Source of the DNA: Adiantum capillus-veneris
Lineage: Eukaryota > Streptophyta > Polypodiopsida > Polypodiales > Pteridaceae
DNA length: 64,000 nt
Assembly: GCA_014529385.2 (NCBI GenBank)
Contig: CM043955.1
Location: 152,632,140 to 152,696,139 of the forward strand
Reading direction: 5' to 3'
A program made the position numbers and the translations under genes. The notes below the pieces were generated by a model. That model worked only from the letters and a program-made list of their open reading frames with translations. It ran no database searches and had not been told where the DNA came from. Positions 35,701 to 44,405 of this stretch are shown piece after piece (positions within the stretch are counted from its first letter, which is position 1; each line of letters starts with the position of its first letter).

Positions 35701-36776
35701 GGATTATATTACCATTGCATGTGAGTTTCGTTCTGGTGTGCAGTCATTGATATGGATGCCCCTACACGAGCATATGGTCAGAGTCCGGTCTACAGATGCT
35801 AGTGGATACAGGAGAAATGGTAGGATCGTTCCATGGGCTGCTGATTTTGTGTTTCTTGACTTACCTTTTGGAGGTGTCCTACATTCTACACCCTCACAAC
35901 CTCCGTGGGATACTTGCACTGAGGAGCATGTGAGAGCCGCCATTCATTTGAGGCACAATACATTGGCAGATTCTGGATGGCTTGTTGTTTTGGGATCTAT
36001 TGCAGGTATCAATATCTTCTATACTAAGCAAACCTTATTGTTTCTTTATTTGCATTTGTTGAAAATCAGATTTCTATATGGTAGGTGATACTCTTCATTG
36101 GATTGAGAAGATGAGTAGAGCATCTAACATGGTTATTCATCGTCAAACCGAGTGATTGTTATTCATCATTCATCTTATGGATTTGTGGATGTGGGTGGAG
36201 ATCATCAAGAGGTTGATCATCAAGAGGTTGAATTTGTTTTTCTTTTGTGCCTAGTGTATGTAATGATTAAACTATAACATTCTAAGTGTTTGTCATGTTT
36301 CTTTGCAGTGTGATAGTTCAATGCTATTCTTCATTCATAGGCAAGGTGCACCACCTCCGGTTTACCTTGATGAGAGTATGTCATTGTTTCATGCAATGGG
36401 CATGACTCCTACAGATACCATCATGCGACACTACTTGCCAGAGTCCGTTTATGAAGTCATGGATTATGGACTTGCATGGCGAGGATGCATGCAACGTAGC
36501 TCTTACTTCATTGCTAGTCTTGTTGAGCTCTTATGTAGGCCGAAGGGCCTTTGTTTGGAGTTTGGTTGTGAGACTGCTCCTGTTCTCAAAGCATGTCTCT
36601 CTTCAGAACGTGCTTGTGCAACATTGGATAGTGATGATGCTTTGATCTTGACACATGTGTCATCTCTACTTCATCCCCAATCCAAAGGGCAAGACAGACA
36701 TGAGGGCTCAACTTCTGCAGATGTGGTGGATGAGGAGAATAGACCTCCCGCTGAGAACCCATTTGATCATTTGTGA
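32793..36776 (+). pseudogene. ParB/Srx-like domain plus N4/N6 DNA methyltransferase-like gene
   Basis: Exons by GT-AG sites: 32793-33274, 33349-33614, 33702-33909, 33986-34117, 34185-34405, 34492-34752, 34839-35131, 35234-35293, 35408-35467, 35595-36005, ~36085-36150, ~36310-36776. ParB-like part: IPLCKLIPHAKVHGLRPDV and FAKEGYIKEKGAFIVSL (exon 1), then KMFYVWEGNHWTVAW (exon 2), a variant of the DGNHR box. Methyltransferase part: DFVFLDLPFGG (motif IV; DPPY/F is usual) in exon 10, GWLVVLGSIA after it, and LEFGCETAPVLKACL then ACATLDSDD (motif I, SAM site) in the last exon. This motif IV-before-I order is typical of the beta class of amino-methyltransferases. Exon 2 has three in-frame stops (TAG at 33408, then TAA and TAG), each explicable by C-to-T change. 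A frame change follows near 36150. It lies inside the MULE-like element, divergent from its transposase. Confidence 0.75.
35234..35467 (+). repeat. Duplicated 60 bp exon in the methyltransferase gene
   Basis: Exons 8 and 9 are both 60 bp, start CTTC and share GGGAAGCAACACGAG at the same place, which gives GKQHE in each. They look like a tandem exon duplication that keeps the frame. Confidence 0.7.
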
Positions 36777-36779
36777 GCA

Positions 36780-37310
36780 TTCCATTTCTTTTGGTCATGG
36801 ACATGTTATTTTTTTAGTGCCTCTCCTTAATTAAATTTTTCTTTTTAAACTATGTATGCTCATGGCAATATTTGACAATAGTTAGGTGGCTATTGATGCG
36901 GTTTTAAATGATTTTGAAAAATCTTTTTTTGCACTATTCAAAGTCCATTTATTTGGTTGATGTGTTCAATTTTTGCTTCATTGAAGTGCCTTGCCAGTGT
37001 ACATTGAGGTTGAGGCTAAAAGGATGGTGCGAGATCCACGATACAATGTTCAAACCTCCGACAAGCCAAATAAAAGACATGCCTTCATCGATGATGAGTC
37101 CGATTCATGCTAAAGTATCATGTTTTGTACTTAATGAAACCAAATGTTATAATTAATTTGTTGTTCAACAATGATATCAGTGTTCACTAAATTATTGTTG
37201 ATGACTTGAGAATGGCAACAAATAATTCCTTCTCTTGTGATATCATGATGAGTGATTCATACAAAAGTATCATGTTTTGTATTTAATTTGACCAAAGTTT
37301 TACTCGTTGT

Positions 37311-37312
<2 letters not shown>
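36780..37312. other. Subterminal region of the DNA transposon
   Basis: There is no gene. A direct repeat, AAGTATCATGTTTTGTA followed by TTAAT, occurs at about 37113-37135 and 37266-37288. It could be a subterminal binding region or simple duplication. Confidence 0.4.

Positions 37313-37379
<67 letters not shown>
37313..37379. repeat. (CT)n microsatellite
   Basis: An uninterrupted tract of about 67 bp just inside the right terminal inverted repeat. Confidence 0.97.
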
Positions 37380-37380
<1 letters not shown>

Positions 37381-37383
37381 GAT

Positions 37384-37438
37384 ATCGCTCGATTTTTTCT
37401 TCGCTCGATAAAGTTTGCTCGGTGCTTGGTAAAACTCC
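37384..37438 (-). repeat. Right terminal inverted repeat of the DNA transposon
   Basis: Its reverse complement begins GGAGTTTTACCAAGCACCGA and has TCGAGCG words at the same spacing as the left end. A (CT)n tract lies directly inside it. Confidence 0.75.
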
Positions 37439-37605
37439 CAATGCCCTAACCCAAATGATAATAATTGCCAACCCGATTACAATGTAATGGGCCCTATTTA
37501 TACACTTCGGGTTTACTATAGTAATTACCATAGTAACTACTAAGTAATTCGCTGCCCATCCTCTAAGAAGACGTTCCCACACAATGAACTATCCAGCCGT
37601 CTACA
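37439..37605 (-). repeat. 5' LTR of the Ty3 element, second plus-strand part
   Basis: It resumes with CAATGCCC then TAACCC and runs to CCGTCTACA, followed by the GTGAG duplication. It aligns with 15390-15556. It proves that the DNA between 25902 and 37438 is a later insertion into this LTR. Confidence 0.93.
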
Positions 37606-37610
37606 GTGAG
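37606..37610. repeat. Target duplication GTGAG, right copy
   Basis: It follows the LTR end CCGTCTACA and matches 15073-15077. Confidence 0.9.
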
Positions 37611-37619
37611 TGTCGTAGC

Positions 37620-37628
37620 TATATAAAG
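37620..37628 (+). promoter_or_regulatory. TATA box, plus-strand side of the split divergent promoter
   Basis: TATATAAAG, about 50 nt before the ATG at 37678. With the Ty3 element and one GTGAG removed, it lies about 137 bp from the opposing TATA box at 14941-14949. Confidence 0.55.
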
Positions 37629-37677
37629 CACCTTGATTGCACACTCTAGAACTCGCTCACATCTACACAACGCAGGT

Positions 37678-37851
37678 ATGGAGGACAAGAGAGGAAAGGT
37701 GAAGCTTTCCCAAAAGATGATGGCAAAAATGAAGGAGGTCAAGAAAACGATAGCTGAGGCAAAAGCTTCGGAAGGAGCTGAAGAAGAAAAACAAAGGAAA
37801 CAAGAAGGCAAAGGCTGGGAAAACCAGCACTGCAAAGATCGAGGACAATAA
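37678..37851 (+). CDS. Short Lys/Glu-rich coding start
   Basis: MEDKRGKVKLSQKMMAKMKE begins a 57-codon, highly charged, probably helical reading. It ends at a TAA after KDRGQ, although the next 40 bases are still Lys/Glu-rich in another frame, so a small deletion may have broken it. It may be the first exon of the gene whose Ulp1-like exons start near 39.3 kb, but I cannot trace the splicing. No domain was recognised. Confidence 0.4.
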   Translation: MEDKRGKVKLSQKMMAKMKEVKKTIAEAKASEGAEEEKQRKQEGKGWENQHCKDRGQ

Positions 37852-38099
37852 ACCACCAATGATAAAGGAGGAAGAAGAATAATTGTAACGGAAAAACAAG
37901 ATAGTGCATCTATCACCTCTTAGTCTTGATGATAATGCAAATTTCCAAATATCTTTTTTCTTTGTCTCTGCCTCTTTGTTTATTTTTTTGGTTATTGATT
38001 ATGAAGGAAGAGTTTTTATCAAAATGTGTTGCACCACAATCCAAGTGGGAGGTTTATGTCACACAATTGTTGATATGCTCGTGCTCTGCAACGACAAAA

Positions 38100-38620
38100 A
38101 AATTTTGCACCACAACGCGATAGGGAGCTCTCTTCATGGTATGGGTGGTCCCTATTGCATTGTGACACGACAGCCAAATGTTGCGCAACAACGCGATAGG
38201 GAGGCGTATCCACGATATGGGTGGTCCTTATCGCGTTGTGATGCAATATCCAAATGTCGCGCCACAACGCGATAGGGAGACACATCCACGATATGGGTGG
38301 TCCCTATCGCGTTCAGGAGCGACATATAAATATCGTGCCACAATGCGATAGAGGCTATCTCCACAATATGTGTGGTTCCTATCACGTTGTTACATGACAT
38401 CCAAATGTCATGTCACAACGCGATAGGATGGCATCTCGATAACTTGGTTGGTCCATATCGTGTTGTGGAACGACACTCTTTACCGCGTTGTTGCGCTCCA
38501 TCAAGAGTGTCGTGCCACAACGTGATAAGGATCCTGGTTGCGGTATACTCCCCCTTCTCGCATTGTGCCGCTACATTTTTCCTTGTCACAACACAATGCG
38601 AGGAGGGGGTTTGGTTGATC
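38100..38620. repeat. ~76 bp tandem array of palindromic units
   Basis: The word CACAACGCGATAGGGA or a close variant recurs at about 38111, 38187, 38263, 38337 and 38414, with weaker copies near 38513 and 38587. Each unit also carries its complement (GGTCCCTATCGCGTTGTG) about 50 bp on, so every unit can form a hairpin. No credible coding frame is present. It lies between the short charged reading and the Ulp1-like exons, so it may be intronic or subterminal. Confidence 0.88.
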
Positions 38621-38699
38621 AAGGCCCATCCCATACCGCGTTGTGCCGCGACAACCACATAGTCCACATGCAGTATATCACGTCCTCCATACGGTGAGA

Positions 38700-39230
38700 A
38701 AGGAAGATGAGCGACTCAATTAAGTGTGGCCATTGCCACATGCATATCCCACGTTTAGTAATGATGATGATGTCCTTGGAGTTTATATAACGTTTTTATT
38801 TTTATATATCCCACTACTGTTGACCTCTGTCCTCACCTCTTAAGAGTCATCTTTTGCGACCTAACCTTCTCATTGCTTAATCTTCTTCTTTTTCTTCCAC
38901 ACAATGCTTTCCAAGGCAAACACTTGTTTTTATGGCTTGCACAAAGCAAACCACAGGGAAGGTTTACCTACAAGACAACCAACCTTCATCCTCAAGAGTT
39001 GCAAGCAAAACCCTAACTAATCTTCGGGCAATAATGTATAGTCAGAGGTACGAAAGTTGGGCTGAGAAAACCTAGGGTCTCAGTTTTAGCTTGGTCAATT
39101 GCTGCTAACATCTCCCATTCATTTGACTTGGCTGAAGACTCTTCCACAAGTAGCTTTCATTTTGGCCTTACGAGATAGTTGTTTTTCAAAATAGTGAGAG
39201 GGAGCTTACGGACCAAATTATAAATTTCGG
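38700..39230. other. Stretch without recognisable gene
   Basis: No domain, RNA or repeat was seen between the hairpin array and the Ulp1-like exons. Confidence 0.4.
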
Positions 39231-39264
39231 TCTCTGGTATGTTATATTATTTTTGCAGAGATAT

Positions 39265-40458
39265 TTATTTGATTTTGGCTTATTGGAGATCCTCATCAAT
39301 TGATTTTCTCAATTTGCAGCATGTTGGTTTCCAACCTTTCATGGACTCAACAATCCGAGGTAGCCATTTTGGATTCATAGCTGTCAGTCGTGCTTACCTC
39401 GGAGACCACTTCCCTGATAGAAGTTGTTGATTGGTTTCAACGAGTCAACATGGACACGGCAAAAGTTTTACTTTTAACTTACAACAAAAAGTAAGTGTTT
39501 TTTATCTCGCTATTCTTAAACATTTTGTATACTATGAATAGCAAAATAATTCCTTGTTTTGTGTAACCAGTTCACATTGGAGCCTTGTTGGACTAAACAT
39601 TGAGCGCAAGCATTGCTACCTTGCAAATTCTACGCATGGTTTTCATGGGAATTTCTGAAGGTGCGTAGTTAGTTGTTTCTTGATTCTGTGATTTTGATGC
39701 AACGTGTGGTCACCATATGCTATGTCTTGCAGGTCTGTTCAAAAACTTGTCGCTACATGGGAAGCATTGACCCAAGACAGTGTTTGGGAAGATATGCTGA
39801 TTTGGAGTTGCAAGGTCCCAAAACAAGATGACGGGCATTTTGTGGATGGAGAGTTCTTGCAAATGCAAATCTTCTTCTGTAATGCATTTATGCTGAGGAG
39901 CGTAGAAGTGTAAGTGCAATGTTTCACTTCTATAATACTTGCACACATGATTTCATTGAATTACATATAAAAGCTAGGGAATTCATTTGATTCAAGGAAC
40001 CTGGCAAATTATTTGAACGTCCATGTGGAGGCATTCAAGACGACAATGATCCAGAATATGGTCAATCTTGTGGAGACTCGTCCTCTAGGAGCCGCCGATG
40101 CATTTATCGTGCCACCGCCATGACCATAACCTCAACCTCCACCTCAAAGGTACGAAGCAGAGTCTCAACCAATGCATTTATCGTGCCACCGCCATGACCA
40201 CAACCTCAACCTCCACCTCAAAGGTACGAAGCAGAGTCTCAACCAATGATAGACCAAGCACCTCGACCTACCTCCCCTCGTGTTTCTGGCCACTCAACCT
40301 CTAGTCTTTTTGTGATACCCGATTTTACCGAGGAAGATAACGCCAATGCACAATATTTTCCTCAATCCCAAACCCCTCACCCAACCCCTAGACCGTCTCT
40401 TGAGCCTTTACATTCCACTCGTGATAATCAAGCCTGGGAGATCTCCCCTCAATTGTAA
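39265..40458 (+). pseudogene. Ulp1-like (C48) cysteine protease gene, decayed
   Basis: Exons: one ending VVDWFQRVNMDTAKVLLL with donor GTAAGT (39490); one after GTAACCAG reading HWSLVGLNIERKHCYLANST (about 39574-39655) with a TGA near its end; one after TCTTGCAG reading SVQKLVATWEAL and CKVPKQDDGHF (39732-39908). HWSL is the catalytic His box, NST stands where D-S is usual, and VPKQDDGH precedes the place of the DCG cysteine box, which is altered (FVDGEF) by a shift. A Pro-rich tail follows to 40458. Ulp1-like proteases cleave SUMO-type conjugates; copies are common passengers of plant MULE and CACTA transposons, so this may be transposon-borne. Loss of Asp and Cys makes activity unlikely. 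Confidence 0.6.
40098..40245 (+). repeat. 74 bp tandem duplication
   Basis: Two adjacent, nearly identical 74 bp units starting ATGCATTTATCGTGCCACC. The length is not a multiple of three, so it shifts the frame of the Pro-rich tail of the Ulp1-like gene. Confidence 0.85.
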
Positions 40459-40889
40459 ATGAGAGCTACTCATCAGTGGATTTAATTGGACAATACTGTG
40501 TATATTATCAATCCCAATATAAAGACAACTTGAGTCAATTTTGAAAAGGTAATTGTTCTCAGACTTTATTTGCGAGAAATTCCTCAATAATTCATTTTCG
40601 CATGAATATAGATTGCAAGCTTGTTGTCAACAGCTTTCTTTGATATTCGCAGTTTAGACCAATGTGATATATTGTGCGAGTTGCCTTCTTCAATCAAGAG
40701 TTTCATTGCTCTAGAAACAGTTGGTCATCCTTTATCTCTATGCACAATGTCTTCTTATCCTTTCTCTGAGGCACCTGTACGACAGTTAATCGAACAGTTA
40801 GATTAGACCAATGTTTGGTGATGATAACCAGCATGGAAATAACTAACACTGCATTAATGTTTACATACAAAACATACTACCTTTTGCAT

Positions 40890-41740
40890 GTTGTACTGGA
40901 AAAGATATTTTGGAGGCAGGTTGAGGTTAACCTCGTTCTCCAAATCTTCGCGCACTTGTCGTAGTGTCACATTGCCTCAAATGCTAAGAACGGTTAGCTG
41001 ATCAGGTCCACACCATGCCTTCAGCATTCTCAAAGGGTTGTTCAGGTCATCGGTTAAATCTTGGTCCAAAGCTACCAGATGACCATTCACTTGATGCCAC
41101 ATTATGCAGTGGAAGGAATCTATGAAATTTTGAGAAGCTATCATGCACTTACACACAATAGACTTCTTATTTACCTTGCATAAGATGCCATCAAAATCAT
41201 GGACATCCCAAGATTCATCCAAAAAATCGAGGCATTTCTCTGTCTTGCAGAGTAGCATAGTTCTAGTCTTCCTAATCTCTATATCATGGAAAAAGTCAAT
41301 GAGCACATGCATGGGCATGAAGATTGAAACACGTACCTGCCGACTAGCAATATTTGGTCTTAAGTACTTTTATTTCCTGATGGAGCTTTAGTCTGAAACA
41401 CTTAGTAATTTCAGATGAAGGAACTGGCCACTCTGGACTGTCCTTTGAAGGAACCTAGAGATATTCTAGAGTGTCGAAGCCAAGCGCAGAACGCGGAGCA
41501 TTATAAAATTGTTCAAAGAACAAAACCCCCCTTTCAGCCAATTCTCTTTTGGCGCTAGTGTTATAGAGTAGCTCTCCCACAGCTGCATGGAATGCATCAA
41601 AAACACCAATAATGCAATCCACCAGTTGCCAATCTTCTTGGTCGGAAGGATAAATATCTGCAACTAATAGGTTAAACACAAAATACACGAGTGAAGAGTA
41701 AAATATATTGTGGTTGTAAGAAAACTTACAATTTGGTCGG
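40890..41740 (-). pseudogene. Unknown minus-strand multi-exon gene
   Basis: From the 5' side: possible start MNNADMISNKPTK before a GTAAGTTT donor (41740); exon DIYPSDQEDWQLVDCIIGVF and FHAAVGELLYNTSAKRELAE ending LGFDTLEYL (41670-41455, TAG overlapping a possible donor); exon VLIDFFHDIEIRKTRTMLLC and LDQDLTDDLNNPLRMLKAWC (41318-40977), continuing past a stop as VTLRQVREDLENEVNLNLPP (to about 40890). The last block (V-LR-VRE-L-LP--YLF) recalls a small ubiquitin-like or helical module, but I cannot name it. It converges with the Ulp1-like gene. It could belong to the same transposon or gene block. Confidence 0.35.
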
Positions 41741-42519
41741 TTTGTTGGAAATCATGTCGGCATTGTTCATAGATGCAACTCTGAGTGCATATATGCGTGT
41801 TCAATGAGGACCTCTTTGACTGTTTTGCCCGTTTGTGACAAGCGAAAGTTTTTCACCCTACCTTTATAAATATTGCCCGTGCGCTTTCTCTTCCTGGTCT
41901 ATGGGAGAACCCAGCTTCCAACAATAATGGTGATGGAAAGCCATCGATTACAGGATTGTTTTCCACGTTTAGAGAGTTGAGACTTTGGGGCAAATCATGT
42001 ATGCTTGAATGCGGATTTTGCACATGATTTGCTCATGGTTTTGAGCATGTTTATGGCATGTATGGTTATTATGGTTAGATAGCCAAATACTGCTGAAACT
42101 CTGTTGGATTTTTCTTGCAAGTTTATTTATTTACGCGCATGGTTTATAGTCGTGTTTTGATTTCAATTGGCACTCAGTGGTTGCTTTGCCATAGTGTTTT
42201 GGCATTGTATTGTGAGAGTGTTTTCTCATCGGATTATGTCATTTGACATATATGTGGTAATCTCTTCAGGAGGGAGATTGTTGATGATAGTTTCATCGGT
42301 TACCACATAGTGTTCTTGGATTAGATGGATTTTTTGGCATCATTTGAACGGTTTTTCTCACTTGTTTCGTTACATTGATCGTCATATTTGCTGACAGTTC
42401 TCTTAGACAGCTTATGCCAGCTTATGTTGTATTTTGATAGAGCTTGGTGTATGAGGTAGCCAAGCTTTGGCTATTATCAATTGATCAATTTGTGCTTGAT
42501 CTTGTCACAAGTTATCACC

Positions 42520-43200
42520 ATGGATTTGGCATGTACATCATTGTCAAGGTTTGTGATTTTCCATACCAAGTTTGATGGTTCAAACTTTGAGCATTGGAAA
42601 GCAGGGATGCATGATGCATTAACTCAGTTGGGCCAAGTGTTGCCACTACAGGGAATGGATGCTAGGCAAGAGTTTATGCCTGACGATGAGTGGGAGGACT
42701 TGGATGAGCTTGTACGTTTGATTATGTTACACCTTGGTGAGTCTATCTATCACATTGGTTTGGATGCATGTACAGCTAGAGAGTTATGGCAAAGATTATG
42801 CAATGCTCTTGGCACAAATGAGTCTAGAGAGATGCCTACATCCAAAGGATGATCTTGCAGACATAGAGGTATTGTGCGCTGGCATTGTGGTCATACAGGG
42901 CATGTACGTAGTCATTGTTTTTGGTGGATAAGATAGTGCAGGAGACAACACAAGAGGGATGCTATCACTTTGGATGATGTGGGATCAAATGTAGCGTATG
43001 TGGCTACGCATGACAAAAATGTCGATTTTGCTTCCATGTTAACTCCTGAATTTCTTATGTCCGTTTTTGAAGACACGTTTCCTTTGCATTGGATACTAGA
43101 TGTGAGTGCTAGATTTCATGTCATGCCGAGTTGTGAGTGGTTTAGCACATATGCTAGCGGTATGCTTGCACGTGTGTGTCTAGCTGATGGTTGAGTGCAT
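42520..43200 (+). pseudogene. Copia gag, copy B, with protease start
   Basis: MDLACTSLSRFVIFHTKF opens gag, followed by DGSNFEHWKAGMHDALTQLG, DELVRLIMLHLGESIYHIGL and DACTARELWQRLCNALG, the UBN2-type core. After a TGA the knuckle reads WHCGHTGHVRSHC, with its first Cys lost; copy C still has CLHCGHTGHVLRC. From 43080 HWILDVSARFHVMPS matches the copia protease start (usually LD-S/T-GAS-H), with its catalytic D-S-G altered. Confidence 0.78.
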
Positions 43201-43789
43201 GACATAGTAGGTGCGCGAGATATCAATCTATCATTGTCGAGTGGTCCATCATATGTGTTGCAAGATGTACGTCATGTGCCAGGTTTGACACAGAGCTTGA
43301 CTATGGGAGTCAGTTATGAGACAGTGGATGCCAGGTAGTGCTAGACGAGCATAGTTTTAGATTGCATCGTGGATAGCTATTCATAATGAGAGGTGCTTGT
43401 GTTGGCACAATTCATGCGATGCGAGTACGTCATGTGTGAGACGGCACAGTCTTTGCGAGTACGTAGCCATGAAGAGAGACAAGGCATGTCTCCTTTGCGG
43501 ATAGGTTGCATGATGCTCCAGTTTGTGAGCATGCTGAGCCAGTTGTGAAGACAATTGTGCAGCAGAGCGTGTCATTCGTAAATACAATAACGGATATGGA
43601 TGGCTTGAGTGTTGAGGATTCAATCCTGATTCACTCATTCATGGATATGCTTAGGCGAGAGGCTGATGCGTGTGAGTTGGAGCTAGGCATTGCTCTTGCC
43701 ACACACAGGGTTCAGGACAGATAAATGCTCTTAGTGTGCCTGTGACATGCGATGGACACGAGGATGGATTCCAGGGAGCGGAGCTCGAG

Positions 43790-44135
43790 TGTCCGGATGA
43801 TTTCCATGAGTGGTGCTCTAAGTTAGATTTGACTAAGATGGTCAGATCAGCAAAGATTGCTAGGATTGCATCAGCATTCGGGAGTCTCATGTATGATATA
43901 CTGATCTCGAGACCCAAGATTGCATTTGCAGTAGGTGCATTTGCAGTGGGAGCAGTCAATCGTGCAGTGACTAACATTGGCCTTGATCATAGGGGCACTT
44001 TGCAGTGTATGGTGAGATACCTACAAGATGTGTGCAGATTTGGTGAGGAGTATGGTCTTGATCACTCTATACTTCCTCTACAATTAGAGCTGGATGCACA
44101 CATATTCAGTGAGCCAGTGGGCGTTGGCTGAGTTT
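43790..44135 (+). pseudogene. Copia RT/RNase H remnant, copy B
   Basis: The reading FGSLMYDILISRPKIAFAVG and then GTLQCMVRYLQD corresponds to the G-SL-YA---TRPDIAFAV / --KRILRYL--T connection between RT and RNase H in copia elements. It contains a duplicated FAVGA. It ends about 80 bp before the 3' LTR. Confidence 0.75.
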
Positions 44136-44213
44136 ATACTTGTGATGGCCATGTATAGGTTTTGTTATGTTTTTCTTTTCTCTCACGACCACATTGGAAT
44201 TTTCATGAGAGGT

Positions 44214-44405
44214 TGTTGGGGTAAAGCCCCATGTGGCTGGTTAGGCCAGGTGCCCGCCCACTATACTTATTCATTATGTACATAATAGAATAAGGGGGCT
44301 CACAAATTGTGAGTGAGTTTTAGCCCTTGCAAACACAAGGTCTCCTCTTCTCCTCTCTTCTCCATTGTTGCACACACTCACACGCTCTCACTCGTGCACT
44401 TCAAC
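44214..44405 (+). repeat. Copia 3' LTR, copy B
   Basis: Starts TGTTGGGGTAAAGCCCC and ends TTCAAC, matching 9902-10075 with an inserted CT-rich stretch. It joins directly to the inverted copy C. Confidence 0.85.

Larger units (their letters stand above)
25902..37438. mobile_element. MULE-like DNA transposon carrying a ParB/methyltransferase gene
   Basis: This 11.54 kb element interrupts an LTR. Its ends are imperfect inverted repeats of about 54 bp, both starting GGAG and both carrying ACCGAGC and TCGAGCGA words at similar spacing. The 8 bp target copies are CAATGCGC (25894-25901) and CAATGCCC (37439-37446); the uninterrupted LTR has exactly 8 bases (CAAGGTGC) at that spot. Eight bp duplications and a SWIM-containing transposase fit the Mutator/MULE group. 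The transposase is on the minus strand (29348-26157), and the ParB/methyltransferase gene is on the plus strand (32793-36776). They diverge from a middle zone with CpG palindromes. Nonsense codons in both genes suggest an inactive copy. Confidence 0.88.
15078..37605 (-). mobile_element. Ty3/gypsy retrotransposon, nearly complete, split by a nested DNA transposon
   Basis: On the minus strand the order is 5' LTR, primer site, gag, protease, RT, RNase H, integrase, an extra 3' coding region, polypurine tract, 3' LTR. The target duplication GTGAG is at 15073-15077 and 37606-37610. Without the nested 11.5 kb insert (25902-37438) and one TSD copy the element is about 11 kb. LTRs are ~480 bp with TG/CA ends. 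Frameshifts and nonsense codons occur through gag-pol, so it is not autonomous now, but the LTRs still align at roughly 95%. The long coding region after integrase points to the Tat/Athila side of plant Ty3 elements; that placement is inference. Confidence 0.92.
42000..44405 (+). mobile_element. Copia element copy B, 5'-truncated, with 3' LTR
   Basis: It starts inside the leader (homology to copy A from about 42000), runs through gag (42520), a short decayed pol with RNase H (43840-44130), and ends with a 192 bp 3' LTR. Integrase and most RT are missing or unreadable between 43200 and 43800, so it carries an internal deletion. Copy A and copy B overlap by about 780 bp, so they are separate copies, not halves of one. 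Confidence 0.8.

Noticed and set aside
25902-37438. DIRS-type retrotransposon as the source of the methyltransferase
   Set aside because: Some DIRS elements carry a methyltransferase domain, but here there is no tyrosine recombinase or RT between the inverted ends, and an 8 bp duplication is present.
37904-38275. 123-codon frame running into the hairpin array
   Set aside because: Its first half is T-rich and its second half is translated repeat; no support.
38100-38620. CRISPR array
   Set aside because: Spacing is regular, but the whole ~76 bp unit is repeated, including the supposed spacers; the genome is eukaryotic and no cas genes are present.
38019-38667. Overlapping frames on both strands in the hairpin array
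   Set aside because: They arise from the palindromic units, not from coding selection.
9902-44405. A single copia element split by a 31 kb insertion
   Set aside because: 10800-11602 and 42010-42790 are overlapping homologous segments, so two copies are present; the overlap is far too long for a target duplication.
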